DNA from: Odobenus rosmarus divergens
Taxonomy: Eukaryota > Chordata > Mammalia > Carnivora > Odobenidae
Assembly (NCBI RefSeq): GCF_000321225.1
Contig: NW_004450460.1
Coordinates: 1,402,129-1,466,128, forward strand
Length of the DNA: 64,000 nt
Reading direction: 5' to 3'
Of the stretch, positions 59,784-64,000 are shown piece by piece. How positions within the stretch are numbered: the first letter of the stretch is position 1; the number at the start of each line of letters is the position of its first letter. The notes under the pieces are model-generated. The model saw nothing but the letters and a program-made list of their open reading frames with translations. It did not search any database and had not been told where the DNA came from. The position numbers and the translations under genes were made by a program.

Positions 59784-62322
59784 GAGGATGGATGGATGGA
59801 TGGATGGGTGGATGGATAGATGATGAATGAGTAAATGGATGGATGGAGGGTCAATGGATGGATGGATGGATGGATGGATAATGGGTGGATGGATTGGTGG
59901 ATGGATGGATGGATGGATAAATGGATGCATAGATAGATGATGAATGGGTGAATGGATGGATGGTGGGTTGACAGATGGATGGATAGGTGGATGATAGATG
60001 GAGATGGATAGATGGTGAGTGAGTGGATGGATGGATAAATGAATGGATGGGTGAATGGGTGGATGGATGGATGGATGGTTGGAGAGATGGGTGGATGGAT
60101 GGCTGATGGCTGATGGATGAATGGGTGGTTAATGGGTAGATGGATGGATGGATGGTTGGATGGATGGATGGGTGGATGGATGGATGGATGGGTGAATGGG
60201 TGAATGGGTGGTTGGATGGATGATGGATGGATGATTGATGGATGATGGATGGATGGGTGGTTAATGCGTGGATGGATGAATGGATGGATGGATGGGTGGA
60301 TGGATAGATGGATGGATGGGTGGATGGATGGATGGGTGAATGGGTGGATGGATGGATGATAGATGGATGATGGATGGATGGGTGGTTAATGGGTGGATGG
60401 ATGGATGGATGAGGGAATGGATGGATGGATGGATGGGTGGATGGGTGGGTGAATGGATGGATAGATGGATGATAGATGGATGATAGATGGATAGGTGGTT
60501 AACAGGTGGATGGATGAATGGATGGATGGATGGATGGATGGGTGGGTGGCTGGATAGATGGATGATGAATGGGTGAATGGATGGATGGTAGGTGGTCAGA
60601 TGGATGGATGGATGGATGGATGCATAGATGGATGATGGATGATGGATGGATGATGGATGGATGGGTGGGTAAATGGATGGATGGATTGGTAGATGAGTGA
60701 ATGGGTAGATGGATGGGTGGATGGATGGATGGGTGGATTGATGGGTGGATAATGGCTGGGTGGGTGGATGGATGGTTAATGGGTGGATGGATGGATGGAT
60801 GAGTGGATGGATGGATGGGTGAATGGGTGGATAGATGGATGGGTGGGTGGGTGGATGGATGGATGGATGGATGAGTGAATGGATGAATGGGTAGGTGGGT
60901 GGATGGATGGGTGGGTGGGTGGGTGGGTGGATGGGTGGATAATGGGTGGATAGATGGATGAGTGGATGGATGAATGGGTGCGTGGGTGGATGAATGGATG
61001 GATGAGTTGGTGGATGGGTGGATGGATGGATGGATGGGTGGATGGATGGATGGATGGATGGGTGAGTGGATGGATGGATGGATGATAGATGGATAATAGA
61101 TGGATGGGTGGTTAAAGGGTGGATGGATGAATGGATGGATGGATGGATGGATGGATGTGTGGGTGGATGGATAAATGGATGGATGGGTGGATGGGTGGAT
61201 GGATGAATGATAAATGGATGATGGATTGATGGGTGGTTAATGGGTGGATGGATGGATGGATGGATGGGTAGATGGATGATGAATGGGTGAATGGATGGAT
61301 GGTAGGTGGTGAGATGGATGGATGGATGGGTGGGTGAATGGATGGATGGATGGATAGATGGGCAAATGGGTAGATGGATGGGTGGAAGGATGGGTGGATA
61401 ATGGGTGGGTGGATGGATAAATGGATGGATGGGTGGATGGGTGGATGGGTGGATGGATGAATGATAGATGGATGATGGATTGATGGGTGGTTAATGGGTG
61501 GATGGATGGATGGATGGGTGGGTGGGTGGATGGATGGGTGGGTGGGTGAGTGGATAATGGGTGGGTGGGTGGGTGGATGGATGGGTGAATGGATGGGTGG
61601 TTAATGGGTGGTTGGATGGATTGATGGATGGATAAATAGATGATGAATGGGTGAATGGATGGATGGTGGGTAGAAGGATGGATGGATGGATGGATGGCTA
61701 GATGGATGATAGATGGATGATGGATGGATAGGTAGTTAATGGGTGGATGGATGGATGGGTGTGTGGATGGGGGTTAATGGATGGATGGGTGTTTGGATAG
61801 ATGATGAATGGGTGAATGGATGGATGGTGGGTGGACAGATGGATGGATGAATGTGTGGATGGATGGATGGATGGATAGATGGATGGATGGGTGGATGGAT
61901 GGATAGGTGGTTAATGGGTAGATGGATGGATGGATGGGTGGATGGATGATGGATGAAGGGTGGATGGGTGGTTGATGGGTGGTTAATGGGTGGGTGGATG
62001 GATGGATGATAGATGGATGGATGGATGAATGGATGGATGGTGGGTGGACAAATGGATGGATGGATGGATGGATGGATGGTTGGATAAATGGGTGGATGGA
62101 TGGGTGGATGGATGAACGGATGGATGGTGGGTGGGTAGGTAGGTGGGTGGATGGATGGATGGGTAGATGGATGATAGACGGATGATGGACGGATAGATGA
62201 ATGGGTGAATGGATGGATGGATGGATAGATGAATGGATGGATGGATGGGTGGATGGATGGGGGATGAATGGGAGAATGGATGAATGACAGATGAGTGGTG
62301 TATGGTTGGATGGATAGATGCA
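59784..62322 (+). repeat. Large (TGGA)n-type array, 2.5 kb
   Basis: The array is almost wholly built of GGAT, GGGT, GAAT, AGAT and GATGATGG units. Longer phrases, such as GATGGATGGGTGGTTAATGGG, recur through it, so it has grown by duplication of multi-unit blocks and not by slippage of single units only. Confidence 0.97.
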
Positions 62323-63828
62323 TTGACAAGTAACAGTAGAGTTATTAGTTGATATCAAATACTCTGCCCTATCATTCCTATTAAGACATGCCCTAGTTAT
62401 GAAACGATGGATGCTGGCCACTGCATTTAAAGATCTATTCTTGCCACTTCCCATCCATCAGCATTTCTGATAGATAATCAAATAATTGTATTTTAAGTTC
62501 TTAGTGACAGAGAACCGCTGCCATTCCAAGGCAGCCTTCTCCCCATGGGAATATTTTTCCTTCTTTTGAACCGAAATATGTCTTGGCACATTTCCTCCCT
62601 GGCTGTCTGTGACTGGGATTCCAGAACCAAGAGCTGGAGGCAAGGGAGAGATGCGTAGGTTGAGATGGAAATGAGGCACAGGCTCGCTTCCCCTGGGCGA
62701 TCTGGCTCAACCTGAGGGCCAACCCTGCACCCCGCTCCCCTTTCCCTTCTCCTGTTCCTCTAGAATCTTGAGGCATCTGCCGCTCTGGCTGGATGCTGGG
62801 ATGGATGGTGGGCACAGCTGCTTCTGGGGCACACCCTCACATTCTCTGGCTCCCCCGGGGGTTGTGGGAGGGGAGAGCTGTGAGCTCCCCTCCCGGGCTG
62901 GCCACAGGACCCAGCCTGGTGTGTGTGTGCGGGGCGGGGGGGGGGGGGGGCGGGGGACGAATCAGAGCCAGACTTCGTGACACCCACGAAGTCTGCACCA
63001 GCCAGCCCCTACCTGAGTCACCGCGGACCGGAGTTATGGGCCATGTGGCTGGCACTCAGACACACACGGCCTTCAGAGTGACTTGGTTGCGTGTGCGCCA
63101 CTCGCCCAGATGATCTTAGCCGCGCCCTCGTCCAGCCTCACATCCCCCAGGTGCTTTCAGCCCTGGCCCCCTGGCCCAGCAGAGGCCAGGCTAGCTGCGG
63201 AAGTGAGAGGGGCCGTTCACCCGTGCTATGGGGAAGGAGGGCAGCAGGGGCAGGCAGTCAGCACACCAGCTTGTGGTACTGGCTCTGCCGGCCCCAGCTC
63301 TGCAACCTTGGATACCAGTCTGAGCCTCGGTTTCCCCATGCGGGACCTGGGTGCAGCGGCCGTGAGGGTTGGCGAGCCGGGCAAGCTGCTGGACATGACT
63401 GCTGGGCACTGAGCTGGGCTCGGTGACGCCCTGCAGACATGAGTCCAGTACCCGCCTTGTCCGGTCACTCGCCCGCGAGCGTTCTCAAGTGAGTCACGGC
63501 GACTGAGCCCAACCAGAGGAACAGTGGGCTGGGCTGCACCTCCCGGGCCTTGGCCAGAGCACCAGGGGCAGGGGGCCCGCCGGCCAGGGCACCGCACTGA
63601 CCCTGTGCCCACCGGCCACCCTGGGCGCGTGCTCTCTGCTACCAAACGGGGCAGGCCATGTTCGTCTCTGCCTCTGGGGTCGCCCTGCTCTGACCTCCCA
63701 GTGCAGTGCGGCGGGTGCTGGGGAGGGCAGCAGCCTCCCCATTTGGGGAGCAGAGAGGATTCCCCCTCGAGGTGATAAGTGGAGCAGAGAGCTGGGCATA
63801 AACAAGGGGAAAACTGGAGAACCAGGAG
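62323..63828. other. Unique sequence between two TGGA arrays
   Basis: No exon was recognised. It has a G run near 62936-62950 and a MIR-like piece near 63275-63425. Confidence 0.5.
63275..63425 (+). mobile_element. MIR-like SINE
   Basis: CTGGCTCTGCCGGCCCCAGC, CTCTGCAACCTTGGATACCA, GCCTCGGTTTCCCCATG and GAGGGTTGGCGAG appear in MIR order. Confidence 0.6.
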
Positions 63829-64000
63829 GGATGGATGAATGGATGGATGGTGGGTGGACAAATGGATGGATGGATGGATGGATGGATGTGTGGGTGGATG
63901 GATAAATGGATAGATGGTGAGTGAGTGGATGGATGGATAAATGAATGGATGGGTGAATGGGTGGATGGATGGATGGATGGTTGGAGAGATGGGTGGATGG
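63829..64000 (+). repeat. (TGGA)n-type array, second block, runs off window
   Basis: The first part resembles 62027-62080. The last 95 bases, 63906-64000, are identical to 60004-60098. Confidence 0.97.

Noticed and set aside
57906..62454. His/Pro/Ser/Ile-rich frames on the − strand
   Set aside because: They are produced by the GGAT tetranucleotide arrays.

Overview
The window is nuclear DNA of a placental mammal. It is almost certainly a carnivoran of the arctoid Caniformia type (bear, seal, mustelid or procyonid), because seven full or partial tRNA-derived SINEs open with GGCGCCTGGGTGGCTCAG and close with an AAATAAATAAATAAAATCTT-type tail. Those copies differ from the forms I know in dog and in cat. 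The gene order SYT8 - TNNI2 - LSP1, all on the + strand, matches human 11p15.5 between CTSD and TNNT3. No CTSD exon is visible, so bases 1-38 kb are the intergenic interval on the CTSD side.

Layout. 1-3.5 kb holds old LTR-like repeats. 3.5-25 kb is AT-richer and is a graveyard of L1 fragments on both strands, with SINEC insertions (three with clear target-site duplications), one MIR, a 96-bp minisatellite and a 695-base assembly gap. 25-38 kb is GC-rich, without a recognisable gene. It contains a decayed ~32-bp minisatellite with a larger duplicated block (31.3-33.8 kb) and a CpG-rich stretch near 33.8-34.5 kb. 38.4-40.6 kb is the SYT8 locus, which as written here is a pseudogene: one base too many in the transmembrane exon, a lost splice donor, one base too few in exon 3 and an in-frame TGA in C2A. 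42.0-44.5 kb is an intact TNNI2, encoding 182 residues in seven coding exons, with a TATA-type promoter and an intron-1 muscle enhancer-like cluster. 44.5-50.4 kb is noncoding and contains a small poly(A)-tailed insertion, a TATA-like site and one half of a 31-bp exact inverted repeat. The other half lies at 49.9 kb. 50.448 kb is the first coding exon of the leukocyte form of LSP1, preceded by Ets and Ets/IRF composite motifs. The rest of the window is most likely LSP1 intron 1. It is filled by minisatellites (29-bp, then a 1.36-kb 20-bp array with higher-order structure), a TG microsatellite, an L2 fragment and a huge TGGA-type array that runs off the end.

How the genes work together: TNNI2 is a fast-muscle thin-filament gene and LSP1 a leukocyte actin-binding protein. 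SYT8 would be a vesicle-fusion protein but looks dead or broken here. Neighbourhood rather than shared function links them. I found no undescribed gene system. The most informative observations are the SYT8 decay, the structure of the LSP1-intron arrays (including a 95-bp exact repeat 3.9 kb apart), and the 31-bp inverted repeat.
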